Positions 54,146 through 64,000 of a DNA stretch of 64,000 bases are shown here, one piece after another (position 1 is the stretch's first letter; every line of letters begins with the position of its first letter). Both the position numbers and the translations under genes were made by a program. Source of the stretch: Gordionus sp. m RMFG-2023 (Eukaryota > Nematomorpha > Gordioida > Chordodea > Parachordodidae); contig NC_088775.1 of assembly GCF_954871325.1 (NCBI RefSeq), positions 45,795,561-45,859,560 on the forward strand, in the 5' to 3' direction. The notes under the pieces were generated by a model that saw nothing but the letters and a program-made list of their open reading frames with translations, made no database searches and was not told where the DNA came from.

Positions 54146-57100
54146 TGATACATCTTCACTGAAATTTTAATTTAACATGTTAACAATATCTATTTTTACC
54201 CATTTGCTTTAAAAAAATTCAAAAAAGTTCAAAAATAACGATTATGACAATTGTCACTTTCCTGTAGTACATCTTCACTGAAATTTTAATTTAACATGTT
54301 AACAATATCTTCATTTACCCATTTGCTTTAAAAAATTTTAAAAAGGTTCAAAAATAACGATTATGACAATTGTCACTTTCCTGTAGTACATCTTCGCTGA
54401 AATTTTAATTTAACATGTTAACAATATCTATTTTACGCATTTGCTTTAAAAATTTTTTAAAAAGGTTCAAAAATAACGATTATGACAATTGTCACCCTGT
54501 AGTACATCTTCACTGAAATTTTAATTTAAAACATATTAACAATATCTATTTTTACCCATTTGCTTTAAAAAAAATTAAAAAAGTTCAATAATAACGATTA
54601 TGACAATTGTCACTTCCCTGTAGTATATCTTCACTGAAATTTTAATTTAACATGTTAACAATATCTATTTTTCCCAAATGCTTTAAAAAAATTCAAAAAA
54701 GTTCAAAAATAACAATTATGACAATTGTCACTTTCCTGTAGTACATCTTCACTGAAATTTTAATTTAACATTTTAACAATATCTTCTTTTACCCATTTGC
54801 TTAAAAAAAATTTAAAAAGGTTCAAAAATAACGATTATGACAATTGTCACTTTCCTGTAGTACATCTTCACTGAAATTTTAATTTAACATATTAATAATA
54901 TCTATTTTTACTCATTTGCTTTAAAAAAATTCAAAAAAGTTCAAAAATAACGATTATGACAATTGTCACTTCCCTGTAGTATATCTTCACTGAAATTTTA
55001 ATTTAACATGTTAACAATATCTATTTTTACCCAAATGCTTTAAAATAATTCAAAAAAGTTCATAAATAACGATTATGACAATTGTCACTTTCCTGTAGTA
55101 CATCTTCACTGAAATTTTAATTTAACATGTGAACAATATCTTCTTTTACCCATTTGCTTTAAAAAAATTTAAAAGGTTCAAAAATAACGATTATGACAAT
55201 TGTCACTTTCCTGTAGTACATCTTCACTGAAATTTTAATTTAACATGTTAACAATATCTATTTTTACCTATTTGCTTTAAAAAAATTCAAAAAAGTTCAA
55301 AAATAACGATTATGACAATTGTCACTTTCCTGTAGTACATCTTCACTGAAATTTTAATTTAACATGTTAACAATATCTTCATTTACCCATATGCTTTAAA
55401 AAAATTTAAAAAGGTTCAAAAATAACGATTATGACAATTGTCACTTTCCTGTAGTACATCTTCACTGAAATTTTAATTTAACATGTCAACAATATCTATT
55501 TTACCCATTTGCTTTAAAAATTTTTTAAAAAGGTTCAAAAATAACGATTATGACAATTGTAACCCTGTAGTACATCTTCACTGAAATTTTAATTTAAAAC
55601 ATATTAACAATATCTATTTTTACCCATTTGCTTTAAAAAAAATTAAAGAAGTTCAATAATAACGATTATGACAATTGTCACTTCCCTGTAGTATATCTTC
55701 ACTGAAATTTTAATTTAACATGTTAACAATATCTATTTTTCCCAAATGCTTTAAAAAAATTCAAAAAAGTTCAAAAATAACAATTATGACAATTGTCACT
55801 TTCCTGTAGTACATCTTCACTGAAATTTTAATTTAACATGTTAACAATATCTTCTTTTACCCATTTGCTTAAAAAAAATTTAAAAAGGTTCAAAAATAAC
55901 GATTATGACAATTATCGCTTTCCTGTAGTACATCTTCACTGAAATTTTAATTTAACATGTTAACAATATCTATTTTTACCTATTTGCTTTAAAAAAATTC
56001 AAAAAAGTTCAAAAATAACGATTATGACAATTATCACTTTCCTGTAGTACATCTTCACTGAATATTTAATTTAACATGTTAACAATATCTTCATTTACCC
56101 ATTTGCTTTAAAAAAATTTAAAAAGGTTCAAAAATAACGATTATGACAATTGTCACTTTCCTGTAGTACATCTTCACTGAAATTTAAATTTAACATGTTA
56201 ACAATATCTATTTTACCCATTTGCTTTAAAAAATTTTTAAAAAGGTTCAAAAATAACGATTATGGTTGTCACCCTGTAGTACATCTTCACTGAAATTTTA
56301 ATATAAAACATATTAACAATATCTATTTTTACCCATTTGCTTTAAAAAAATTAAAAAAGTTCAATAATAACGATTATGACAATTGTCACTTCCCTGTAGT
56401 ATATCTTCACTGAAATTTTAATTTAACATGTTAACAATATCTATTTTTCCCAAATGCTTTAAAAAAATTCAAAAAAGTTCAAAAATAACAATTATGACAA
56501 TTGTCAATTTCCTGTAGTACATCTTCACTGAAATTTTAATTTAACATGTTAACAATATCTTCTTTTACCCATTTGCTTTAAAAAATTTAAAAAGGTTCAA
56601 AAATAACGATTATGACAATTGTCACTTTCCTGTAGTACATCTTCACTGAAATTTTAATTTAACATGTTAACAATATCTATTTTTACCTATTTGCTTTAAA
56701 AAAATTCAAAAAAGTTCAAAAATAACGATTATGACAATTGTCACTTTCCTGTAGTACATCTTCACTGAAATTTTAATTTAACATGTTAACAATATCTTCA
56801 TTTACCCATTTGCTTTAAAAAAATTTAAAAAGGTTCAAAAATAACGATTATGACAATTGTCACTTTCCTGTAGTACATCTTCACTGAAATTTTAATTTAA
56901 CATGTCAACAATATCTATTTTACCCATTTGCTTTAAAAATTTTTTAAAAAGGTTCAAAAATAACGATTATGACAATTGTAACCCTGTAGTACATCTTCAC
57001 TGAAATTTTAATTTAAAACATATTAACAATATCTATTTTTACCCATTTGCTTTAAAAAAAATTAAAGAAGTTCAATAATAACGATTATGACAATTGTCAC

Positions 57101-59650
57101 TTCCCTGTAGTATATCTTCACTGAAATTTTAATTTAACATGTTAACAATATCTATTTTTCCCAAATGCTTTAAAAAAATTCAAAAAAGTTCAAAAATAAC
57201 AATTATGACAATTGTCACTTTCCTGTAGTACATCTTCACTGAAATTTTAATTTAACATGTTAACAATATCTTCTTTTACCCATTTGCTTAAAAAAAATTT
57301 AAAAAGGTTCAAAAATAACGATTATGACAATTATCGCTTTCCTGTAGTACATCTTCACTGAAATTTTAATTTAACATGTTAACAATATCTATTTTTACCT
57401 ATTTGCTTTAAAAAAATTCAAAAAAGTTCAAAAATAACGATTATGACAATTATCACTTTCCTGTAGTACATCTTCACTGAATATTTAATTTAACATGTTA
57501 ACAATATCTTCATTTACCCATTTGCTTTAAAAAAATTTAAAAAGGTTCAAAAATAACGATTATGACAATTGTCACTTTCCTGTAGTACATCTTCACTGAA
57601 ATTTAAATTTAACATGTTAACAATATCTATTTTACCCATTTGCTTTAAAAATTTTTTAAAAAGGTTCAAAAATAACGATTATGGCAATTGTCACCCTGTA
57701 GTACATCTTCACTGAAATTTTAATATAAAACATATTAACAATATCTATTTTTACCCATTTGCTTTAAAAAAATTAAAAAAGTTCAATAATAACGATTATG
57801 ACAATTGTCACTTCCCTGTAGTATATCTTCACTGAAATTTTAATTTAACATGTTAACAATATCTATTTTTCCCAAATGCTTTAAAAAAATTCAAAAAAGT
57901 TCAAAAATAACAATTATGACAATTGTCAATTTCCTGTAGTACATCTTCACTGAAATTTTAATTTAACATGTTAACAATATCTTCTTTTACCCATTTGCTT
58001 TAAAAAATTTAAAAAGGTTCAAAAATAACGATTATGACAATTGTCACTTTCCTGTAGTACATCTTCACTGAAATTTTAATTTAACATGTTAACAATATCT
58101 ATTTTTACCTATTTGCTTTAAAAAAATTCAAAAAAGTTCAAAAATACCGATTATGACAATTGTCACTTTCCTGTAGTACATCTTCACTGAAATTTTAATT
58201 TAACATATTAATAATATCTATTTTTACTCATTTGCTTTAAAAAAATTCAAAAAAGTTCAAAAATAACGATTATGACAATTGTCACTTCCCTGTAGTATAT
58301 CTTCACTGAAATTTTAATTTAACATGTTAACAATATCTATTTTTACCCAAATGCTTTAAAATAATTCAAAAAAGTTCATAAATAACGATTATGACAATTG
58401 TCACTTTCCTGTAGTTCATCTTCACTGAAATTTTAATTTAACATGTTAACAATATCTTCTTTTACCCATTTGCTTTAAAAAAAATTAAAAGGTTCAAAAA
58501 TAACGATTATGACAATTGTCACTTTCCTGTAGTACATCTTCACTGAAATTTTAATTTAACATGTTAACAATATCTATTTTTACCTATTTGCTTTAAAAAA
58601 ATTCAAAAAATTACAAAAATAACGATTATGACAATTGTCACTTTCCTGTAGTACATCTTCACTGAAATTTTAATTTAACATGTTAACAATATCTTCATTT
58701 ACCCATTTGCTTTAAAAAAATTTAAAAAGGTTCAAAAATAACGATTATGACAATTGTCAATTTCCTGTAGTATATCTTCACTGAAATTTTAATTTAACAT
58801 GTTAACAATATCTATTTTTACCTATTTGCTTTAAAAAAATTCAAAAAAGTTCAAAAATAACGATTATGACAATTGTCACTTTCCTGTAGTACATCTTCAC
58901 TGAAATTTTAATTTAACATGTTAACAATATCTTCATTTACCCATTTGCTTTAAAAAATTTTAAAAAGGTTCAAAAATAACGATTATGACAATTGTCACTT
59001 TCCTGTAGTACATCTTCGCTGAAATTTTAATTTAACATGTTAACAATATCTATTTTACCCATTTGCTTTAAAAAATTTTTAAAAAGGTTCAAAAATAACG
59101 ATTATGACAATTGTCACCCTGTAGTACATCTTCACTGAAATTTTAATTTAAAACATATTAACAATATCTATTTTTACCCATTTGCTTTAAAAAAAATTAA
59201 AAAAGTTCAATAATAACGATTATGACAATTGTCACTTCCCTGTAGTATATCTTCACTGAAATTTTAATTTAACATGTTAACAATATCTATTTTTCCCAAA
59301 TGCTTTAAAAAAATTCAAAAAAGTTCAAAAATAACAATTATGACAATTGTCACTTTCCTGTAGTACATCTTCACTGAAATTTTAATTTAACATTTTAACA
59401 ATATCTTCTTTTACCCATTTGCTTAAAAAAAATTTAAAAAGGTTCAAAAATAACGATTATGACAATTGTCACTTTCCTGTAGTACATCTTCACTGAAATT
59501 TTAATTTAACATATTAATAATATCTATTTTTACTCATTAGCTTTAAAAATATTCAAAAATGTTCAAAAATAACGATTATGACAATTGTCACTTTCCTTTG
59601 GTTCATCTTCACTGAAATTTTAATTTAACATGTTAACAATATCTATGCTT
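54146..59650 (-). repeat. ~118-bp satellite array, right block, opposite orientation
   Basis: The same monomer as the left block read as its complement (CTGTAGTACATCTTCACTG, TGACAATTGTCA, TTAACATGTTAA); about 46 copies by length. Some higher-order structure is visible: the GTAACCCTG variant recurs at about 55,561 and 56,980, an offset of about 1,419 bp (12 monomers). Orientation toward the core is symmetrical with the left block. Confidence 0.96.
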
Positions 59651-59960
59651 TAAAAAAATTTTCAAAAATAACGATTATAACAATTGTCATTTTTCTATGG
59701 TACATCTTATTGAAATTTTATTTTTACATTTTAATATTAATAATTATAACCTATTTAATTTACGATATAATAAATCAAATAAGTTTAAAATAACGATTAT
59801 TACAATTTCCACTTTTTTATGTTACTTACATTACATCTTCATTGAAATTATAATATAAACTTTTTTTTATATAAATTTTTTTTTACCCATATATGTCGAA
59901 AAAAGTTTAAAAAAATAACGATTAGGAAAATTGTCGATACATCTTTATTAAATTTTTATT
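59651..59960 (-). repeat. Degenerate outer edge of right satellite
   Basis: Progressively decayed units: AACGATTATAACAATTGTCAT, then AACGATTATTACAATTTCCAC, then AACGATTAGGAAAATTGTCG, with shortened or lost segments between. This is the usual picture of a satellite boundary, where copies escape homogenisation. Confidence 0.75.
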
Positions 59961-60040
59961 TTAATTTAACATGCTTTGCTTACTAATCCATTTACTTCAA
60001 AAAATAATATCAAAAAAATAAAACATTATAAAATATAAAA

Positions 60041-60205
60041 ATCTTTGAATATCGTTGATCTAAAATATTTTTAAATAAAAGATCTTCAAAAGATCTCGAT
60101 CTTTGAAGATCGTTGCTCAAAATTTTTTAAAAGTAAAAGGTCTTCAAATTTTACGATCTTCAAAGATCTTGCTCAAATAATCTTCAAAGAAGATCTTTTG
60201 TACAA
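60041..60205 (+). repeat. ~58-bp repeat rich in GATCTTTGAAGATC, 2.5-3 copies
   Basis: Units start at about 60,041 (ATCTTTGAATATCGTTG), 60,099 (ATCTTTGAAGATCGTTGCTC) and 60,156 (ATCTTCAAAGATCTTGCTC). Each contains short inverted pairs GATCTTC/GAAGATC and could fold into hairpins. Possibly a small MITE; no duplication of flanking sequence found. Confidence 0.6.
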
Positions 60206-60388
60206 CTCTGCTTTTGGCAGAATGTCAATTCTTTGATTTTTCAAAAATCTAATACATTCGCATTCAACAATGCTAATTGAAATTATTTTCTAAGCAACTT
60301 ATGCAATAAAATAAATGGATCAAAAGATCCCCCTAACCTCAAACTCCAGCTCTGGCTCCTGAGTTTGAAAAAATAGCGAGTGTTTTTA
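60206..60388. other. No recognised feature
   Basis: AT-rich spacer between the GATCTTC repeat and the G-rich element. Nothing supported on either strand. Confidence 0.5.
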
Positions 60389-60979
60389 TGTAGAGGCAGC
60401 GTCTACATGAGCGGGAGAGGTAGGAACAGTTTGCATCCTATTTTTTTGAGGGGGTAGGAGGTAAGCTGTTTATTGGGGGTAGGATAAATTTTTTGGGGGG
60501 TTATCTATTAAATTTTGTGATGAAATAGGACAAAATTTATTGCTGTAAAAATTATACTTTTATTATAGTATTATTATAATACAATTCATCGACCAAATCT
60601 ATATATTGCAAACAATCATACACATTGTTTTCCAAATAAACAATCCTTTTAAATGTAATTTAAAAGGTTTAGATATTTTAGCAAGCTCATAATGCCATAA
60701 TAACTAATTCATTGTAAATAATGGAGGTTTTAATTGAATTGATTATCTAAAAAATAATTTATTTATAATCACAAAATATAGATAGTTGGTAGTAGATATA
60801 GATTAATTTAAGTTATCCTTTATAAATTCTTTGAAAAGAGTATCAATAAATAAATAGGTAAAAATAATGATAAAGAGACACCGCCGCAGAAGGTGGCGAT
60901 TTTTAAGGGGGGTAGGCAAAGATTTTTTAAGGGGGTTTGCATCCAGTCAAAATCCTGTCATGTAGATGCTGTGTAGAGA
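60389..60979. mobile_element. Possible 0.6-kb MITE with G-rich inner edges
   Basis: An imperfect inverted repeat bounds it: TGTAGAGGCAGCGTCTACATGA at 60,389-60,410 pairs with 60,958-60,979 at about 16 of 22 positions. Just inside both ends are GTTTGCATCC (60,428 and 60,935, direct) and GGGGGTAGG-type motifs. The AT-rich middle is non-coding. No target-site duplication identified, so the class is open. Confidence 0.4.
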
Positions 60980-61206
60980 CCTAGACGCCCTCCCCGAGTT
61001 GCGCTTTAGCGGCTGCTTTTCAGTTATAATATTTTTTTACTATTTTGCTTTTAGCAAAAATATTAAATCATAATTTAAAAATCCATATTAATATGTAAGT
61101 GTATATTACAAAATAAATTGATCTTTTTAATATGTTCTGGACGTTGTTTAGCAATGGCTATTTACCCACCAACATCATATATCATTATTCCTTTTTAAAC
61201 ATACAG
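60980..61206 (+). other. Upstream region of the E2 gene
   Basis: A GC-richer patch (60,985-61,015, CGCCCTCCCCGAGTTGCGC) followed by AT-rich sequence up to the start codon. It should hold the promoter and 5' leader, but no individual element is convincing. Confidence 0.4.
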
Positions 61207-61717
61207 ATGTCTGGATCTGCTTTAAGGAGATTGATGGCCGAATATAAGCGTATAAATAAAATTGTGATAATATAAAGATTGATATTCATAATAGAATTAA
61301 CTATAAACCCTCCAGAAGGGATTATTGCAGGCCCTGTTACAGAAGATGATTTTTTTGAATGGGAAGCACTTATAATGTAATTTAATCTATATATTAAGAT
61401 CAATTTTTTTTATTAGTGGACCACAGGGAACACCTTTTGAAGGTGGAGTTTTTCCAACCAAACTATTTTTTCCAACTGACTATCCACTAAGTCCCCCTAA
61501 AATGATTTTCACATGTGATATGTTCCACCCAAACAGTTATATCACATGATGTGATTCTAAATAATTTTTATTATAGTTTATAAAGATGGTAAAGTGTGCA
61601 TATCAATATTACATACACCTGGAGATGATCCTATGGGGTATGAATCTAGTTCTGAAAGATGGAGCCCAGTTCAGAGCATAGAAAAAATTCTTCTATCTGT
61701 TATTAGTATGTTGGCTG
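61207..61717 (+). CDS. UBE2G2: Ubiquitin-conjugating enzyme E2 G2 (Ubc7 family), C-terminus not found
   Basis: E2 enzyme that passes ubiquitin from E1 to E3 ligases in ER-associated degradation. Four exons, 61,207-61,249, 61,295-61,376, 61,417-61,535 and 61,577-61,717, join in frame through GT-AG introns of 45, 40 and 41 bp. The product starts [20 protein letters not shown] and runs to SVISMLA, 128 residues collinear with the animal protein. It has the HPN motif at 79-81, catalytic Cys89 in KVCISIL and the family's acidic loop ([19 protein letters not shown]). The usual last ~37 residues (EPNDES... to the C-terminal helices) were not found within 2.3 kb downstream. Using the next acceptor (27-bp intron) or reading through gives an unrelated AT-rich tail ending by 61,815. 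It is therefore a truncated gene, or the last exon is far downstream. Confidence 0.88.
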
Positions 61718-61815
61718 GTAAATATAATTTTCATTTTATTACAGAGGTTTACACTTTAATTTATTGTATAATTGTCAAAGCAATTAATTTTTATTTATAT
61801 TATTTTGTAATATAA

Positions 61816-63780
61816 TATAGGCTTAGACCAAAATAAAATGAAAAAAACACAATACACCAATAAAAAAAAGTCATGCAGAGAACTAACGACAAAAATATAA
61901 AACAAGCAATTTTAAAAATCAGGAAATTGTTTTGAATTATAATTAAAATTTTAAATATATTTTTTAAGTAAAATAATTAAAAAATGGGAAAAAATATATT
62001 AAGGAGAAATAATAATATATAAAAAAAATACCTAAAACTCATTATAGTTAATTCCAAGTGGACATGTAAAACTATACCTGGTTTAATAATATTAATTATA
62101 ACAGACTGATGATTCATTTAATACATTACATAAATTGAAGTCAACTTACCTCCATATGTTGAATAATTCATGGACATTTCACATGCCGTTAAACATTGAA
62201 TGGTACCTGAAAATTTTGTTGTCACATAAATATCACAATGTCACTTTAGCCAAATCCCATCACCAATTTACTTTAATTTTGGATTTTAAATCTTTTCCCT
62301 CATCATAATTAAGAGGTAGTCATATTTGTTCATATCGATGAACTATCTGTATCCTTGGTATCCTGATCTTTAATTCAGGCATCTACTTCTTTAGGGTATC
62401 TACTTAATATATTTTGATGACCACATTTAGGTCTTTATACTTGGTAACCTAATCTTTAATATGGACACCAACTACTCGATAAGGTATCTTATTATTATAT
62501 TTCAATGAACCATCTATAGTCTAATCTTTGTACTTAGTAACCCAATCTTAATTATAGGCACCTATTCTTGGGGTACTATGGTTGTTAGCCCATATCTTTA
62601 TATTTTTCATAACATTTATCATAATGCTAAGTCCAATATCTCCTTATTTTTTTACATTACAACCAAACAAATATCAATAACCAGGTTTTCATAAGTATAA
62701 ATTTATTACATATATCTTTTATCGTCACCATCAATAGATTATCATATATCTCTAAATCTCCATGGTGTTTTTCCCATTGTTTTACTATATTCAATTCATT
62801 ATAGGGTCATTCCATGACAAATCAACCACAATTCGGCTGACCCCCTTCGAATTTTTTAATATTTGGTTAGCAAAGAAAGGTTAGTGTAGTTTAGAAATAG
62901 CCAAAATTTTAGCCTCGTAACATTTATACTTTTGGAGATATTAATTAGGGTTCAAATACGGAAAAATGACGTATTTTTACCATTATCTGTCTTCATTTAA
63001 TTAAGCATATCTTAAAAACTACATAATTGTTAATAATAAATTTAATATCAAAATTACGTACAAAGATTCTACTTTCAGATAAAAAGGTATTTTTTATTCT
63101 TTTTCCAATTTCCGGTTATTTTATTTAATATGCAAGGACTAAAAACTATTTTTTGGAAATAATACGACCTTCAATTTTAAAAAAAATTTATTAGACATTA
63201 CTAAACTCTTCCTTTACATTTATAAAAAAAAATTGGTCTGGGACGCGGCCCTCTTCATTATATTTAGAAAAGTGTATAAATATTTTCCCGAAATTAGGCG
63301 TCTTTGTATAAAATTATATATTAATCAGTTTTTAATAGTTTTTCTTTAACTATTTGATATAATTTAAAGGATTATTCATCTTGTAAGTGAAAATAACAAA
63401 TGGTGCTTTCATTCAATTATGGAAATTGTGTATCGATAAAAGAAATTCAATTTATTACTTTAAAATTTATTATAAAATTTTTTGCCTATATAACATATAT
63501 TTATATTTAATGAATATTAATAAAATATATTCAACCAAGTTTAAAGTTCTTGAATATATGAATCAGAATCTTGTGCATTTCATATATGGCCCCCTAAATA
63601 TTAAAAATAATTGATATAATATAAATTTTAAAATCTAATATATATCTCACTTTTAAAAGATTCTAATTTTTCAGTAGTGCATTTACTTTCTTATGATGAC
63701 AATGTATAACTATGGCCAGTAGCAGTTAACGATGAAACTAATGTTAAGATATGACATTTTGGAAAGTAAAGAGTGTCATC
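61816..63780. other. AT-rich region downstream of E2, no gene supported
   Basis: Apart from the ~87-bp repeat at 62,335-62,590 no gene, RNA or element is convincing. GGGTCATTCCATGACAAATC at 62,804 has the look of a transposon end, but no inverted partner is in the window. The 75-codon frame at 63,387-63,614 is low-complexity and AT-driven. Confidence 0.5.
62335..62590 (+). repeat. ~87-bp degenerate tandem repeat, three copies
   Basis: Marker segments CTTGGTATCCTGATCTTTAA (about 62,354), CTTGGTAACCTAATCTTTAA (about 62,440) and CTTAGTAACCCAATCTTAA (about 62,531), each followed about 20 bp later by GG(C/A)A(T/C)C and then a (G/A)GGTA segment. Copies are clearly diverged, so the repeat is old. 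Confidence 0.6.
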
Positions 63781-64000
63781 TAGTGATCTGCATCGGGCCT
63801 AATTTTTCAAGCCTGGCCCGGCTAGAAATTTTTTTTAAAAAGTTTTGCCGGCCCGAATTCTAATCCAACCCGAATTTATTTAAATATAGAAATTAATTTT
63901 TAGAATTACTCAAAATAAAAGACATATGTTATATTGTGAGTTTCAATAAATAAAATCAATTTTTATTTTACATAAAAAATTCAATATAAAATTGATAAAT
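63781..64000 (+). mobile_element. hAT-type MITE (copy 2), runs off window
   Basis: Begins TAGTGATCTGCATCGGGCC, with GC-rich patches and then about 120 bp that match the complement of the right half of copy 1 (48,300-48,594), including AATTAATTTTTA, ACTCAAAATA and AAGACATATGTTATAT. The other end is outside the window. The 8 bp before it are GTGTCATC. Confidence 0.78.

Noticed and set aside
61185-61403. 72-codon minus-strand frame
   Set aside because: Antisense to exons 1 and 2 of the E2 gene, which show clear conservation on the plus strand.
61870-61940. Possible last E2 exon (MQRTNDKNIKQAIL...)
   Set aside because: Resemblance to the family's MWRxxREQFxKI segment is too weak and the EPNDES part does not precede it.
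62804-63260. Transposon starting GGGTCATTCCATG
   Set aside because: It looks like a terminal repeat, but no inverted partner or target duplication is visible in the window.
63387-63614. 75-codon frame
   Set aside because: AT-driven composition (Ile, Tyr, Asn, Lys), no recognised motif, no splice context.

Overview
This is a very AT-rich, repeat-dominated eukaryotic window with no bacterial-type gene layout. The one host gene I can support is an ER-type ubiquitin-conjugating enzyme (UBE2G2/UBC7 family) at 61.2-61.7 kb, split by very short introns (40-45 bp). Its acidic loop, [10 protein letters not shown], resembles the animal form more than the usual fungal GDDPN form, and the transposon types (Merlin, piggyBac, BED-finger hAT) are also common in animals. 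I therefore lean to an animal with compact introns, but an AT-rich fungus is not excluded.

Layout: (1) 1-36,535 is one uninterrupted array of a ~118-bp satellite, about 308 copies by length, with multi-kilobase higher-order duplications. (2) 36,536-44,928 is the left arm of a large inverted repeat carrying a piggyBac transposase relic. A Merlin element (38,872-44,643, 8-bp target duplication) is inserted in it, and a 3.6-kb fold-back element (41,024-44,601) sits in Merlin's right terminal repeat. (3) 44,929-51,979 is the unpaired core: a BED-finger hAT transposase gene whose first intron holds a 2.17-kb fold-back element with a 9-bp target duplication, and whose second intron holds a 1.58-kb hAT-type element containing smaller elements. 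(4) 51,980-54,145 is the right arm, the inverted copy of the left, still carrying the uninterrupted Merlin target site. (5) 54,146-59,650 is the same satellite in opposite orientation (about 46 copies), fading into degenerate copies by ~59,960. (6) 59,960-64,000 is ordinary sequence with small repeats, the E2 gene, and the start of a hAT-type MITE running off the window.

Seen as a whole, about 60 kb forms one nested inverted structure: satellite > arm > transposase core < arm < satellite. The two smaller fold-back elements repeat this plan (terminal inverted repeats whose arms are filled with tandem arrays) at 2-4 kb. The large structure could be a giant fold-back transposon, an inverted duplication inside a satellite block, or a centromere-like inverted-repeat locus; the sequence alone does not decide. 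Both main transposase genes (hAT and Merlin) look recently active but each carries reading-frame defects.
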